From: Darksidea phi
Lineage: Eukaryota; Ascomycota; Dothideomycetes; Pleosporales; Lentitheciaceae
Length of the DNA: 64,000 nucleotides
Direction of reading: 5' to 3'
Assembly: GCA_030770425.1 (NCBI GenBank)
Contig: JASJFT010000037.1
Coordinates: 124,001-188,000 of the forward strand
Part shown: positions 11,426-21,194 of the stretch, piece by piece
How the letters are laid out: every line of letters begins with the position of its first letter
How positions within the stretch are numbered: the first letter of the stretch is position 1
Made by a program: the position numbers and the translations under genes
Notes under the pieces: generated by a model
Seen by the model: only the letters and a program-made list of their open reading frames with translations
The model's database searches: none
Told to the model about the DNA's origin: nothing

Positions 11426-13464
11426 ATGGCTTCTACAGACATGAGCGAGAAGGAAGAAAGCGTATTCCATGCGCTGCTTCATCCCGACGACATTTATAAC
11501 GAGCAAGGCACCTATTGGGCCGACTTACCGGCAGGCCAACGTATCAAGTTTGTTACCAAGACCGATGGCGAGGAGGCCCGCAAAGAGGTCAAGTCGACCT
11601 TGAGCATGTTCAAAGAGGACCCCCTCAGTCCTGTTGCATATTACTTCAAGAACATGGTCCTTCCCGGAGCTGGACTCGGTCTGGAAGGGTGAATCCAACA
11701 CTGCTGGTTTACTGCCGGACTGTAGCTAACACGACTCAGATATGTGCTTTTTTCCATCGGCAACATAAGACCTTTGCTTCAGAGCGCGTTTCCAGCGTGT
11801 TGGAAGGTCAGCAACAATCTTGGCCCATTTTGGACATGGTTACTGACTGTACACAGTCCCATCAAATTTGCGACAAGCGGTGGACCGAAGCACTTGATTA
11901 CCTCGAGATTGTCGGCATCATCGTCGGCCAGGTCCTCGTCGGCTATCTCGGTGACTTCTTGGGACGACGTTGGGGTCTCATTCAGGACGCCCTCATCATG
12001 TTCATCGGTCTCTTGATGTTGACTTCAGCGTGGGGTGTGACTCAGCAAGGCTGGGTCATCTGCTACGCATGGTCCCTCTTCTTCTACGGCATCGGAGTCG
12101 GTGGTGAGTACCCTATGACTGCGACATCTGGGATGGAGAACGCTGTCGGCTCCGGCAAGGTCTCCACCAAGGAAGATCGCCTTCACCGCGGCCGCAAGGT
12201 AACGAGCGCCTTTCTGATGCAGGGTTGGGGACAGTTCTTCAACCAAGTCATCCTCATCCTCTTGCTTCTCATCTTCAACCGCACAGGCAACCCGCCGTAC
12301 TCAAAGCTCGCCACCCAATGGACCTACCGCGTCTCATTCGCTATACCCGCTGTCGGCACGCTTTGGCTCGTCTACTATCGTTACTACAAGATGAGGTCGG
12401 CCAGCAAGCAATTGATGATCTCGAAGCGCAAGGCCAAGGTTACCGGCTACGACACCAAATCGCTCAAGCTCACGCTCACTTACTTTGGGCCTCGGCTGAT
12501 TGCCACGGCTGGAGCTTGGTTTGCCAACGATGTATTCTTCTACGGCAACAAGCTCTTCCAGAACCAGTTCATTGCTGTTTTGACGCCCAACAACAGTTCA
12601 GTTATGGTCGGGTGGCTGTACAACTTGGTCAACGTCGGCGTGTCTCTAGTAGGATACTACCTTGCCTCGTTCCTCATTGACAATAAACTCTACGGGCGTA
12701 AATGGATGATGATCGTCGGCTTCATGGCCGATTTCATTCTATTCGTCGTCCCCGCCTTCGCCTACAGCTTTTTCACAAGTCCCCAGCACATCCACGCGTT
12801 CCAGGCAATGTACTTTCTCTCCTCGTTCTTCAACCAGTTCGGCCCCAATAGCGTGACCTTCTTAGTGGCTGCCGAAGTGTTCCCCACTCCCATCCGAGCC
12901 ACGGCCCACGGCTTCGCCGCAGCGGTCGGAAAGTCGGGAGCGCTCCTTGCCTCCGTCCTCTACAACTACATCGACACGCAGACCAAGTTCTATGTTGTGC
13001 CGTGGTTCGGCCTCGCAGGCGCGCTTTTGACATGGCTGTTCCTCCCGGACACGACTGGCCTGGACCTCAAGGAGCAAGAACGCCGCTGGTCGTACATCCG
13101 CGCGGGCAAGGAGGAAGAGTATCATGGCATCGCCGTGCACCCCAAGCATCTCTCGGTCTGGGAACGCATGCGCGGCGTGGGCAAACATTACGATGCGAAA
13201 CTGGACTACGAGTCGAAGATCCACGAGATGCGCGCGGAGTGGGTTGAGCACCAACAGAACAAGTTCGATGATCCCAAGGACCGAAATGAGGGTATCCATG
13301 ACGATGAGGACGATTTCCACAAGGATGTTCACGACTACTTCCACCGAACGACGTCGAAGCCGAGGGGACAGAGGGACCAGGGCATCATGCAGAACAGCGA
13401 GAAGTTGGCGGAGAGTGAGAGTCTTTCGAACAGCGATCAAATCTCGGAAGAAAAGCGGCAATAG
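11426..13464 (+). CDS. MFS phosphate-type H+ symporter (Pho84/Git1-like)
   Basis: Three exons, 11426-11688, 11740-11806 and 11857-13464 (645 aa), all phases consistent. Joined, exon 2 supplies the family helix-1 sequence (G-Y-V-L-F-S-I-G-N-I-R-P-L) and a C-W-K loop. The MFS loop 2-3 motif is G-D-F-L-G-R-R. The signature that reads G-G-D-Y-P-L-S in Pho84 is here G-G-E-Y-P-M-T-A-T, followed by D-R-L-H-R-G-R, which marks a different Pezizomycotina clade of the phosphate/glycerophosphodiester porters. About 12 membrane segments are evident, and the last 130 residues are a charged cytoplasmic tail. It should sit in the plasma membrane. Substrate (phosphate or a phosphodiester) cannot be decided from sequence. 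Confidence 0.88.
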
Positions 13465-15001
13465 GAAAGCTGGGTTAACGAGAGGCTTGGGAAGCCGTTG
13501 GACCACCGTTTGCGCGCTTGAGAGGAGTGTGGCGTGTCTATTTGTAGCATTTTCATCATGTTGGCGCTGTTCTTGCCATTGATAGCACTTGGAGCATAGT
13601 ACCATTAATTTTATGCGCAATTTTCGTCCATGTCGGCATCTACACGTCGCAGAAGCAAGTGCATCGGCGTCCTGGGCCGAAGCCAATACCGACCTCCTCG
13701 GGGGAGTAACAGCAGGATCCAGCCATCCCGTTTCAGAAGGGTCTACAACAGCGCGGCCATACTCTGGTCTCCCAGCACGGCATGTTTCAAAGATAGACAT
13801 CGCCACGCCAACATGCACATCATTCCTTTAGACAGTAGGGATCAAAGAAAAAAGGGTTGCCGTGCCGTTAGCGTTGCGACAGTCCGTGGTTCGCAAATGG
13901 TAACACAACATGTGGACGAGGCTTGGACGAGGCTTGGACGGGCGCGTAGCGGGCGATGAGCGATGAGCGTTGCAGAGAAATTAATTGGCAATCTGTACCT
14001 ACATGGGATGACCAGGGGCATCGGCTGTTTTTATCGGTTCGGTTAGGGCGGGGAAGGATGAATGGGCAATTGCATTGATTGCACACAAGTTGGCAGCGCG
14101 AAAATAGAAAGGGTGGGTCGGGCGTTCGTCAGTGACAGGCGGGTTTGCATGTTTGCCATGGGGACATGTTTCGGCGTTGCAGCAAGGAAGGCCTAGTTGT
14201 CGGTTGCATTGTCCGTTCGGGGCGTGTGGCGATGGAGCATGTCTGCGCCGCTAGATAATCGCCTTGAGTAGTGTGTCCGAGGCTGCTTGCTATCCATAGT
14301 CGGTTTGCGTGTCGAAGACTGGAGTCCGACGGCGAGAAGCGCGAGAGGCTCCCCTCAGGCGTCCGTCCAACGACCAACGACCAACGACCAAACAACCGCA
14401 GTGGCGCCGCGCTTGCGATCTCCCTGGCGATCTGCATGTCGGGCCCTTGTCCGTGACAAGTTACCCCTGGTGCTAAGCGGAAGCCTCCCCGGCTGGCGTG
14501 ACGTAGTGCAGTGGCGCGATAGAGCACAGGCGTCCGGCGAGCAATCAGTGTGCGTTGCGTGTCGTGCCACGGTAGAGCAAAGCCGTAACGAAGAAGAGAG
14601 TCGGGCAAATACGCAAAGCTCAATTGAAACTCGCGAAGCCGCGTCGTCCAGCACGAACAGAGCGGGCAGAGAATCAGCGTGGGCGGCGAGGGCAGGAGGA
14701 CAGGAGGGCAGGAGGGCGGAGAGCCGTTGAAACAAGGCATTCCCAAGCTCTTCCAAGAAAGAACCTGCTTTTCCAGCGGCGTCTCCCAGCCAAGCGCAAG
14801 GGCCGCTCCGCGATCTGCGCCACCCTGCAGCTGCCGGTCTCGCCTTCAGATAAATAACCCGCCCTCGCAACACGCATTCCTCCCTCTTCATCCATTCACT
14901 CCTCTTCTCCGCCCGCACCAGTCAACCAGTCAATCCCAAAGGCCTTCGCTCTGCGCTTCCAATCCGTCCCGTCATCTCAGCTTCTACCCACTATCGTCAA
15001 C
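13465..15001. other. Intergenic with short direct repeats
   Basis: No gene seen. There are small tandem repeats: a roughly 12-bp unit (GACGAGGCTTGG) at about 13917-13940 and CCAACGA three times near 14368-14388. The last 150 bp before the wall-protein gene carry an AT-rich GATAAATAA at about 14848 and then a CT-rich leader, a plausible core promoter for a highly expressed gene. Confidence 0.4.
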
Positions 15002-15569
15002 ATGCGTTTCACTCTGTCCCTCGTTGCCCTTGCGGCCATTGGTGCCCAGGCCGTCCCCCAGGTCAACCCCATCTCGCAGATTTCGGACGGTCAGATTCAG
15101 GTATGTTGCTGTGTACCGACTTTATATCACGAGCTGTTGCTAAGCTACATCACCACAGGCTCCACCTGCGACCACTGGCGTACCCACCACGGGCGTAGCC
15201 ACCTCGGGCGCACCCGCTGAGACGACTGGTGTGCCCACCGGCCCCGGTGCGACTCAGGTCCTTCCCACGACTGCACCCGTCACCGAAGCCCCCACCGAGG
15301 CCCCCACCGAGGCTCCAACCGAAGCCCCAACCGTCGTCGTGCCTGTGCCGACTGGTCCAGCCAACTCCACCATGGTTGTGTCCAGCGCTCTCTCCACACT
15401 GACCAATGGCACCGTCACAACCGGTTCTCCTACCTCCTCCGGCGGCGGCAGCAACCCCCCATCGTCATCCCCGAGCGGCGGTGCCCCGCAACAGAGCGAT
15501 AACGCTGCGTCATCCAACCTGGTCTCCTTCGGCGGCCTGGCCCTCGCTGTCTTCGCCATGCTCGCATAA
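15002..15569 (+). CDS. Small secreted wall protein with one PIR motif and GPI-type tail
   Basis: Two exons, 15002-15100 and 15159-15569 (169 aa), phase 0 junction. Residues 1-17 are a signal peptide ending A-Q-A. Residues 25-33 read S-Q-I-S-D-G-Q-I-Q, close to the PIR repeat consensus S-Q-I-x-D-G-Q-x-Q, in which a Gln forms an ester bond to beta-1,3-glucan. The intron falls directly after this motif. The rest is Thr/Pro/Ser-rich, includes four tandem E-A-P-T units, and should be O-mannosylated. It ends in a 16-residue hydrophobic stretch with no charged residue after it, preceded by Ser/Asn residues suited to a GPI omega site. Expected role: structural cell-wall mannoprotein. PIR function is from the yeast family; the dual anchoring is my inference. 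Confidence 0.82.
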
Positions 15570-17307
15570 ACGCTGCACGACATTTGACGCGATTCTTCTT
15601 CATCTCACTGCAACATTTGACGCAATCGATATCAGTCTGGCGGCTTGGGTCTGCAACTTCTTCAGCAATGTCTTTGCGATGCATGGTTCGCTTCCTTTCG
15701 AAAAGCTGGGCGGTAATATCATGTGCATGGCGACGTGAGTAATACTTTGGTATGGGCAGAAGGCTCAGTGACGGATATTGGTTTGGTTCTTACACGATTA
15801 TTACGACGACAATGCACCCTTAATGTTAGCGATCGGGATTGCATTGTCAGTCTTGTATAGATAGTCTTAGCCGGCAGCCTCAATCAGAATACCCTCCAAC
15901 GCTGCTAGCGCCTTTAAATTTCTTGCTTGTCCCTATCTGTGTTTTTGTTTTTCCAGGAGGAAAGCTGCATTGCGCAACTATGCGATTGTAGTAATGATAT
16001 CTGACAACTAAACTGTGCATATCTGAAGACCAGCACTGATGTCATATCCCCATACACGGCATAATTAATATCTGTGTTCGATGTGATCTCGTCGTGCCTG
16101 GGCCACCGTCGCTCACGGCGTGCTAGGCCGTGAAAGTCCTCTGGGCACGTATTTTCATTATTGTCATGTGACGCTACGTCTCATTCCATGAGCCTTACGC
16201 GCCCCGTTCATCCCACCATCAGGAACGCGATGGCGCCACGCCATTCTGTCTTGCAAAAAGTACGCGTCTGTGCGGAGTCGTCAGAGTGAGAAGACGCCAA
16301 CTTTTTGCAGCCCGTCTCAAGCTCGACCGTTGATGGCGGGCCGCGGAAGCCAACATGCAGGAACGTGTCGATGGCCATTGGCTGATGTGAAGTTGTTGGC
16401 CGGTGCGCCCTTCTTGGTCTGACTGCACAGACAGAGGCAGTTGGAGGGCTTGCAGTCAACCTCCTTGGCGCCAGTTTGGAGCGTCCTGAGGCTCGCAAGG
16501 TGGTCATGGCCATGCATCAAAGCTTTGGTCGGCGAAACTGAGCAGGGCGAGTTTGACTGCAAGAGGCAGCCTGGTAGAACTCCTCGCTTAGTACCGCTAC
16601 CCCCGGCCTGTAACAAATTTCATCCCCTAGGACCGCTTACATTAGCTAAACAGCAAGCCTACACTCAAAAGACAGCACTCATAGGATGCGCCCAAGAAGT
16701 TTTCTCATCCAGAGGGCCGTCAGAGCATTCTCCGTGAAGGGGGCAGCCACATCTGCTCCGTGTCTTAAACGCATGAGTCGCATTTCAGCTGAACTGGATC
16801 ACATTCACGTCTGTCTGAGACTGGCAACGCGAAATATGGACGAGACACCATGCGAAATACGGCGCGAGCCTTCAGCTTACATTGGCTCAATAGAGTCGCA
16901 CGGATACATCCACGTACAGTGGCGTTCTACGGCGCTCTGCACCTGGCGTGGCTCAGTGTTGGACCACCGCCACCATCTCAAGCTTCATTCGGCCACCTAC
17001 GAAATCTCCAACAAGGACCACCATCCTTGCTCTAAAGAGAGCCGTGCGTAGCAGGAAATGGCTATCGCTAACATCAACACCTCGTCAATCTTAGAATTGC
17101 ATCCCCCGCTCTGACCCACCGCGCCCGCCCGTCGCAACGCCATGTGCAGCAAACAAGTCGCCCTTCCTTCTCTGGAGCTTCTTTGGCAAGCCATACCAGT
17201 GCGTTTCTGAGACCAAGATGCTGCAAACTGACCGGTGGTCAGCCACAGAATCTTCCATACGACGCGTGCAGTCATTGACCGTCTTGCCATCATCCATACC
17301 TTTGGGC
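15570..17307. other. Intergenic, start of accessory region
   Basis: No coding sequence I can support. The region separates conserved genes from the duplicated A/B module. Open frames such as 16686-17051 plus have no motif or plausible splice context. Nothing resembling a transposase or an RNA gene was seen. Confidence 0.4.
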
Positions 17308-17314
17308 TATATAA
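17308..17314 (+). promoter_or_regulatory. TATA box of gene A, copy 1
   Basis: TATATAA followed at once by a long CT-rich tract (TCTCTCCTCTCTTCTC-like), the usual filamentous-fungal core promoter pattern. It lies about 550 bp before the gene A ATG, which implies a long transcribed leader containing the repeat units described separately. Confidence 0.5.
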
Positions 17315-17381
17315 TCTCTCCTCTCTTCTCTCTTCTCCTTCTTTTCTGCAAAGCATCTCTTCCCCTTCACAGCCTCTCTGT

Positions 17382-17809
17382 GATAAGCTACCCCTACAAC
17401 TACCTCTTCTGTCCTGGGTGACATCTCTACCTTTCGCAAGCTCTCTGCGATCGTCAACCATCACAACCTCTTTCTACTCTGACGAGCATCCCATCCTACC
17501 CTCTGCAAGCTATCTACGGTTATCAATCATCACAACCCCTTCTGTTCTGAGGAGCGTCCTATTCTTGCAAGCTCTCTCCAGCAACCAATCCTTACCCTCC
17601 GCAATCTCTATACGGTTATCAACCACTACATCATTCTCTTCTGAGAAGCATCCTTTCCTCCGCGAGCTCTCTTTGATAATCAAAATCGTTACAACTTCGT
17701 TCCCGCCTAAGGAGCATCCTATCCTCCGCAAGCTCTCTACGGTTATCGATCATCACAACTTCTTCGGAACCGAACGCAATATTCCCCGCAACAACATATC
17801 AACGAACCC
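17382..17809 (+). repeat. Imperfect tandem repeats (~65 bp) in gene A leader, copy 1
   Basis: About six imperfect units built on CGGTTATCAAYCATCACAAC, a GAGGAGCATCCTATCCTC block and GCAAGCTCTCTA. The last part, 17689-17809, equals 20342-20462 in front of the second copy except for one base (A at 17798, G at 20451). The units lie between the TATA box and the gene A ATG, so they are probably transcribed as 5' leader. They keep one frame open by chance (17235-17831), which I do not treat as coding. Confidence 0.7.
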
Positions 17810-17859
17810 GACCAAACCACGCCCACAATAAAGACGCCAAACAAAACCCCACCGACAAC

Positions 17860-18249
17860 ATGGAGACCCCCGCACCCCGACATGCCCACCTTGTCTTCGT
17901 AGGACGACAGACGCCCGAAGGCCCGAATAAAATCTTCATCTCCGTCTCTAAGATCAGCTCGTCAACCGACGAGTGCTATTGCTACTATCCAAATCTCTCA
18001 GAGAACCGACTAGTTGCTAAAAAAGGGTTCACTCCCCCTTTCATCATCCAAGAACTGGGCTGGTTTGACAGTCCAAGCGGCTTTGGTCCCGTCTGCCAAA
18101 AGGTACCCATCAAGCCGGTTCCTGAAGACAAGCCGGACCAGGGAAAAACCTTCGAACAATGGAAAGGGGAACTGATTGATCGCCTGGAGGAATTCCACGG
18201 AGGTTCGTGGAACGTTAACGAAGACATATACCCTCCTGCCCTCCATTAG
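17860..18249 (+). CDS. Module gene A, copy 1: small unknown protein
   Basis: 129 aa, no intron needed. I do not recognise the family. It aligns along its length with the product of 20449-20862: H-A-H-L-V-F versus H-G-H-V-V-F near the start, P-P-F-I-I-Q-E-L-G versus P-P-Y-V-V-Q-E-L-G in the middle, and a closing helix ending H-G-G-S-W versus H-A-D-S-W. There is no signal peptide or membrane segment, so it is probably cytosolic. The ATG used by the second copy is ATA here (17797-17799) and that frame soon stops, so translation must start at 17860. The gene faces kinase-like gene B, whose stop is 447 bp away. Function unknown. Confidence 0.65.
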   Translation: METPAPRHAHLVFVGRQTPEGPNKIFISVSKISSSTDECYCYYPNLSENRLVAKKGFTPPFIIQELGWFDSPSGFGPVCQKVPIKPVPEDKPDQGKTFEQWKGELIDRLEEFHGGSWNVNEDIYPPALH

Positions 18250-18696
18250 GCTCGGAACGTTGCGTCACGCCGCGCGCCACGCCCTCCATGAGGCTCGGAA
18301 TGTTGCGCCAGGGCACCCGCCACGCCATCGTAGGACCTAGATCTAGATCCCTAGGAAGTGGAGGATTTGCCATGTATGGACTTGGGTGAGAATGGGAATG
18401 GGAATGGGGGACCGGGATGGAAGTGGGATAACGTAGCGGTTATCGGGATATAATATAGACACAGACAGGCGCGTGTGGGGTGAATTTTGGTAGTAGTATT
18501 TCCTAGACGTACGCAGATACTATCATGCAATCATTGTAATTATCCGAGCAATGTGATTTTTAAGCAACATAGTTAATCTATACTGAGGCCCAACGATACT
18601 GTCTTAATGACTGAGTGATTAAGGTGCACAAGATTCCATGAAGCGTTCAACACAGGAACGCGTCCAGCACGTTCAGCTCCACTCTAGAGCTGCTGA
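18250..18696. other. Convergent spacer of module copy 1
   Basis: The trailer between genes A and B. Several stretches (around GGTTATCGGGATATAA, TTTTGGTAGTA, ATCATGCAATC and GCGTTCAACACAGGAA) recur in the spacer 20863-21194 of the second copy. The duplication therefore includes non-coding sequence and was segmental. A short direct repeat (CCCTCCAT..AGGCTCGGAA..GTTGCG) sits at about 18238-18310. Confidence 0.6.
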
Positions 18697-19878
18697 TTAT
18701 TGAATCATCGCATAGTGCGCACCTCCTTCCCCGGCTTTCTTTAGAAAGTCAATCTCAGCTGAGTAAAGGTTAGAATCCTTCATCGCCTTAAATACCTGCT
18801 TTACTACCTTGGGTTCGCATGTCCGTGTTTCCAACGCCACATACTGCGCCCAGCCTGGTAGCCATCCGAGTGTATCCCAATCAATGAGCGTAACCTCCCA
18901 GTCCTTGATCTTCCCGCCTTCCCCTTCGATGGGTCGGGCGATCATATTCTCAAACTTGACGTCCATATGCGTCAGTACAGGCTTGTATTCTTTTTTTCTG
19001 CCTAGAACGCGCTTGAACTCTGAGAAGAACTCTACCTCCTCGTTGATCCACTCTGGTGTATAAGCCATCATGCATGTTGTCAGCTCAGCATTTGCATACA
19101 TAGCTGATATGAAGTCACTATAGGTGTTGTAGGGACCACACATGCCCCTATTTCGCATCGACAAAAATAGCATATTAGGCATCCAGCCTTGGCGGAATAC
19201 ACGGCCAAAGTATCCTTCGGCTGGGGCAGAGATAGATCGGAGAAGTTGGAGTTGTTCCACAAGACTTGAGCAAATAAGCTCCTGCGCTTCCTCGTCCATG
19301 GCCCTGAATTTACGATAGTCAAGGTTGATGCCTTCTAGATACTCCATGACCAGGTAGTAAACTTCATATTCCTTAAAGTCGATGATGCGCTTTTCGATGA
19401 AAACGTCATAAACCTTGGGTGTCCGGACATGGGTATGTTCCTGGAGAAAAAGCATATTCTCCGCTTCTTGTACGATTCCACGTCCGCTCCGTTTGACGAC
19501 GCTGTTTCCGATCTTGCATACGTCGCGAAGTCCACCACGCAGAGTCAGCCTATTCTCCTTCATTGCTTTCTCGATCTCAGCAATGGAAGGTCTATCGGGG
19601 CTTCCTTTAGCCTTGTATGGAAGTTTGAGCTTGACGCATTTTTCGACTGCTGGGGGAGCTGTCTCCATATCCTTCCACATAAGGATTTGCGCGTCGTCCA
19701 TATCCTCAACACCGTAGACTGCCTTGATGACTTCTTTTTTTGAGCGCATTTCACTGAGCTTGACGCATTGTTTGACTGGTGGGGGAGCAGCCTCCATATC
19801 ATCCCGCATAAGGGTTTCCGCGTCGTCCATATCCTCAACACCGTAGACTGCCTTGATGACTTCTTTTTCTGAGCGCAT
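18697..19878 (-). CDS. Module gene B, copy 1: APH/choline-kinase-like protein
   Basis: Single exon, 393 aa. It has the aminoglycoside-phosphotransferase fold layout of the large fungal APH family: an N-lobe with I-G-N-S-V-V-K-R and E-A-E-N-M, a hinge V-M-E-Y-L-E-G-I, the catalytic loop H-M-D-V-K-F-E-N (H-x-D-x4-N) and the metal-binding L-I-D-W-D. All key residues are present, so a phosphotransferase activity is plausible; the substrate is unknown. The first 43 residues occur twice in tandem (M-R-S-E-K-E-V-I-K-A-V-Y-G-V-E-D-M-D-D-A, then M-R-S-K-K-E-V with the same continuation), which the second copy lacks. The gene could also start at the internal Met44. It is divergent from gene A copy 2 and convergent with gene A copy 1. 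Confidence 0.8.
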   Translation of the reverse strand: MRSEKEVIKAVYGVEDMDDAETLMRDDMEAAPPPVKQCVKLSEMRSKKEVIKAVYGVEDMDDAQILMWKDMETAPPAVEKCVKLKLPYKAKGSPDRPSIAEIEKAMKENRLTLRGGLRDVCKIGNSVVKRSGRGIVQEAENMLFLQEHTHVRTPKVYDVFIEKRIIDFKEYEVYYLVMEYLEGINLDYRKFRAMDEEAQELICSSLVEQLQLLRSISAPAEGYFGRVFRQGWMPNMLFLSMRNRGMCGPYNTYSDFISAMYANAELTTCMMAYTPEWINEEVEFFSEFKRVLGRKKEYKPVLTHMDVKFENMIARPIEGEGGKIKDWEVTLIDWDTLGWLPGWAQYVALETRTCEPKVVKQVFKAMKDSNLYSAEIDFLKKAGEGGAHYAMIQ

Positions 19879-19978
19879 TTTGCAGATATAGTTGAGAGGA
19901 TTTGTAGAGGGTTGTTCGAAGATCCTTAGCGATAGAGAATAGGATTTATAAAGATGATTGAATATGAGTCGTAATAAC

Positions 19979-20178
19979 GCTCCTTTTATACACTTTGCTC
20001 ATAAGCCTCCGAGCTACATTGTACAGACGCTCCTTTTATACACTTTTCTCATAAGCCTCCGAGCTACATTGTACAGACGCTCCTTTTATACACTTTTCTC
20101 ATAAGCCTCCGAGCTACATTGTACAGACGCTCCTTTTATACACTTTGCTCATAAGCCTCCGAGCTACATTGTGCGGTC
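19979..20178 (-). repeat. Four 50-bp tandem units with TATA boxes, gene B copy 1 promoter
   Basis: The period is exactly 50 bp (TCCTTTTATA at 19981, 20031, 20081 and 20131), with units almost identical. Read on the minus strand, each unit contains TATAAAAGGAGC, a consensus TATA box pointing at gene B, whose ATG is about 100 bp further on. Another minus-strand TATAAAT lies near 19946. The second B gene has one such unit (22346-22395), so the array is an expansion within a promoter. Confidence 0.85.
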
Positions 20179-20257
20179 GCCGATCGGTAGGTATGGCGCC
20201 GAGTGCGTGGTACCGTACTTGTTTTGCTCTAAACCGCAGAACATCTTCTAATAATAA
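20179..20257 (-). promoter_or_regulatory. Conserved upstream block of gene B copy 1
   Basis: The sequence beyond the 50-bp array (around GCGGTCGCCGATCGGTAGG, GGCGCCGAGTGCG, GGTACCGTACTT and GCTCTAAACCGCAGAAC) is nearly the same as 22396-22474 upstream of gene B copy 2. Such preservation in non-coding sequence between diverged genes suggests either a control region or recent exchange. The right edge, where the A leader repeats begin, is the junction between the two module copies. Confidence 0.6.
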
Positions 20258-20448
20258 CCCCTCCACGGTTATCAACTATTACAACATCATTCACTTCTGA
20301 GACGCATCCTATCCTCCGCCAGCTCTCTCAATAATCAACTATTACAACTTCGTTCCCGCCTAAGGAGCATCCTATCCTCCGCAAGCTCTCTACGGTTATC
20401 GATCATCACAACTTCTTCGGAACCGAACGCAATATTCCCCGCAACAAC
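20258..20448 (+). repeat. Leader repeats of gene A, copy 2
   Basis: About three units of the same ~65-bp repeat found at 17382-17809. The last 121 bp of shared sequence (20342-20462, running into the coding start) differ from copy 1 at a single base, and that base makes the ATG at 20449. This conservation is far stronger than that of the proteins that follow. Confidence 0.75.
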
Positions 20449-20862
20449 ATGTCAACGAACCCAACCATGGCGGGACCCACCAACCCGACTACCACCTACC
20501 CGACCACCTCGGCCACCACCGGGCACGGCCACGTAGTCTTCACGGCTATAGAGGAGGATGGCACACCCAAACTCGACATCTACGTCGCCGGGAACCTCCT
20601 GTCATTCTACGTCTGCGATTTATACGTACCAGACGCCCACGTCCACGTAAAGGAGCGTAAACGCCAATACTCGCCCCCATACGTGGTTCAAGAACTAGGC
20701 CGGTTCTCCAACCCAGCAGCGTTCGAGCATATCGCCACGAACCAGTCTGTTCCGGCTATCGGTGCACATCAGTCAAAGGAAGATCACCTCAATGCCTGGG
20801 TCTCGGCACTGGTCCAGCATTTGGAGCAACATCATGCGGATTCGTGGACCCCCGGTGAATAG
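20449..20862 (+). CDS. Module gene A, copy 2: small unknown protein
   Basis: 137 aa, one exon, same unknown family as 17860-18249. The start at 20449 lies inside the near-identical leader block and gives a Thr/Pro-rich N-terminus (four short N-P-T/Y-P-T-like runs) that copy 1 lacks; an internal Met7 is also possible. The core keeps H-G-H-V-V-F, P-P-Y-V-V-Q-E-L-G-R-F and a C-terminal amphipathic helix ending D-S-W. There is no signal peptide, membrane helix or recognised catalytic motif. It is transcribed divergently from gene B copy 1 and converges on gene B copy 2. Confidence 0.65.
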   Translation: MSTNPTMAGPTNPTTTYPTTSATTGHGHVVFTAIEEDGTPKLDIYVAGNLLSFYVCDLYVPDAHVHVKERKRQYSPPYVVQELGRFSNPAAFEHIATNQSVPAIGAHQSKEDHLNAWVSALVQHLEQHHADSWTPGE

Positions 20863-21194
20863 ACCACTGGGTGTTGGGGCATATGCCATTTATGAACGAG
20901 GATGGGGGTAGGGAACCGATTATCGGGATATGAACCAGATGTGGACATGTGCGGTGTGCACGTAATATTTTGTCGAATTGATTTTGGTAGTATGTTCGTT
21001 ATCATGCAATCCTTGTAATTATTCAATTAATAGAATTCTTCGAGCAAGCAGTAATTGCTCAAGCAATATAACTATTCTACATTAAGACGCAACGAAGCCA
21101 TCATGATAGCCGGGTGATGAAGATGCACAAGTTCAACGATGCGTTCAACACAGGAATGTTTCTAGCACACTCCGTTTCGGTTTCGCACAACCGT

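Noticed and set aside
12862..13818. 318-residue minus-strand open frame over the transporter C-terminus
   Set aside because: Antisense to a well-supported transporter exon; no start context or family features.
17235..17831. 198-residue open frame upstream of gene A
   Set aside because: It translates the imperfect leader repeats and overlaps the CT-rich promoter; the copy in front of the second A gene does not preserve the frame over the same length.
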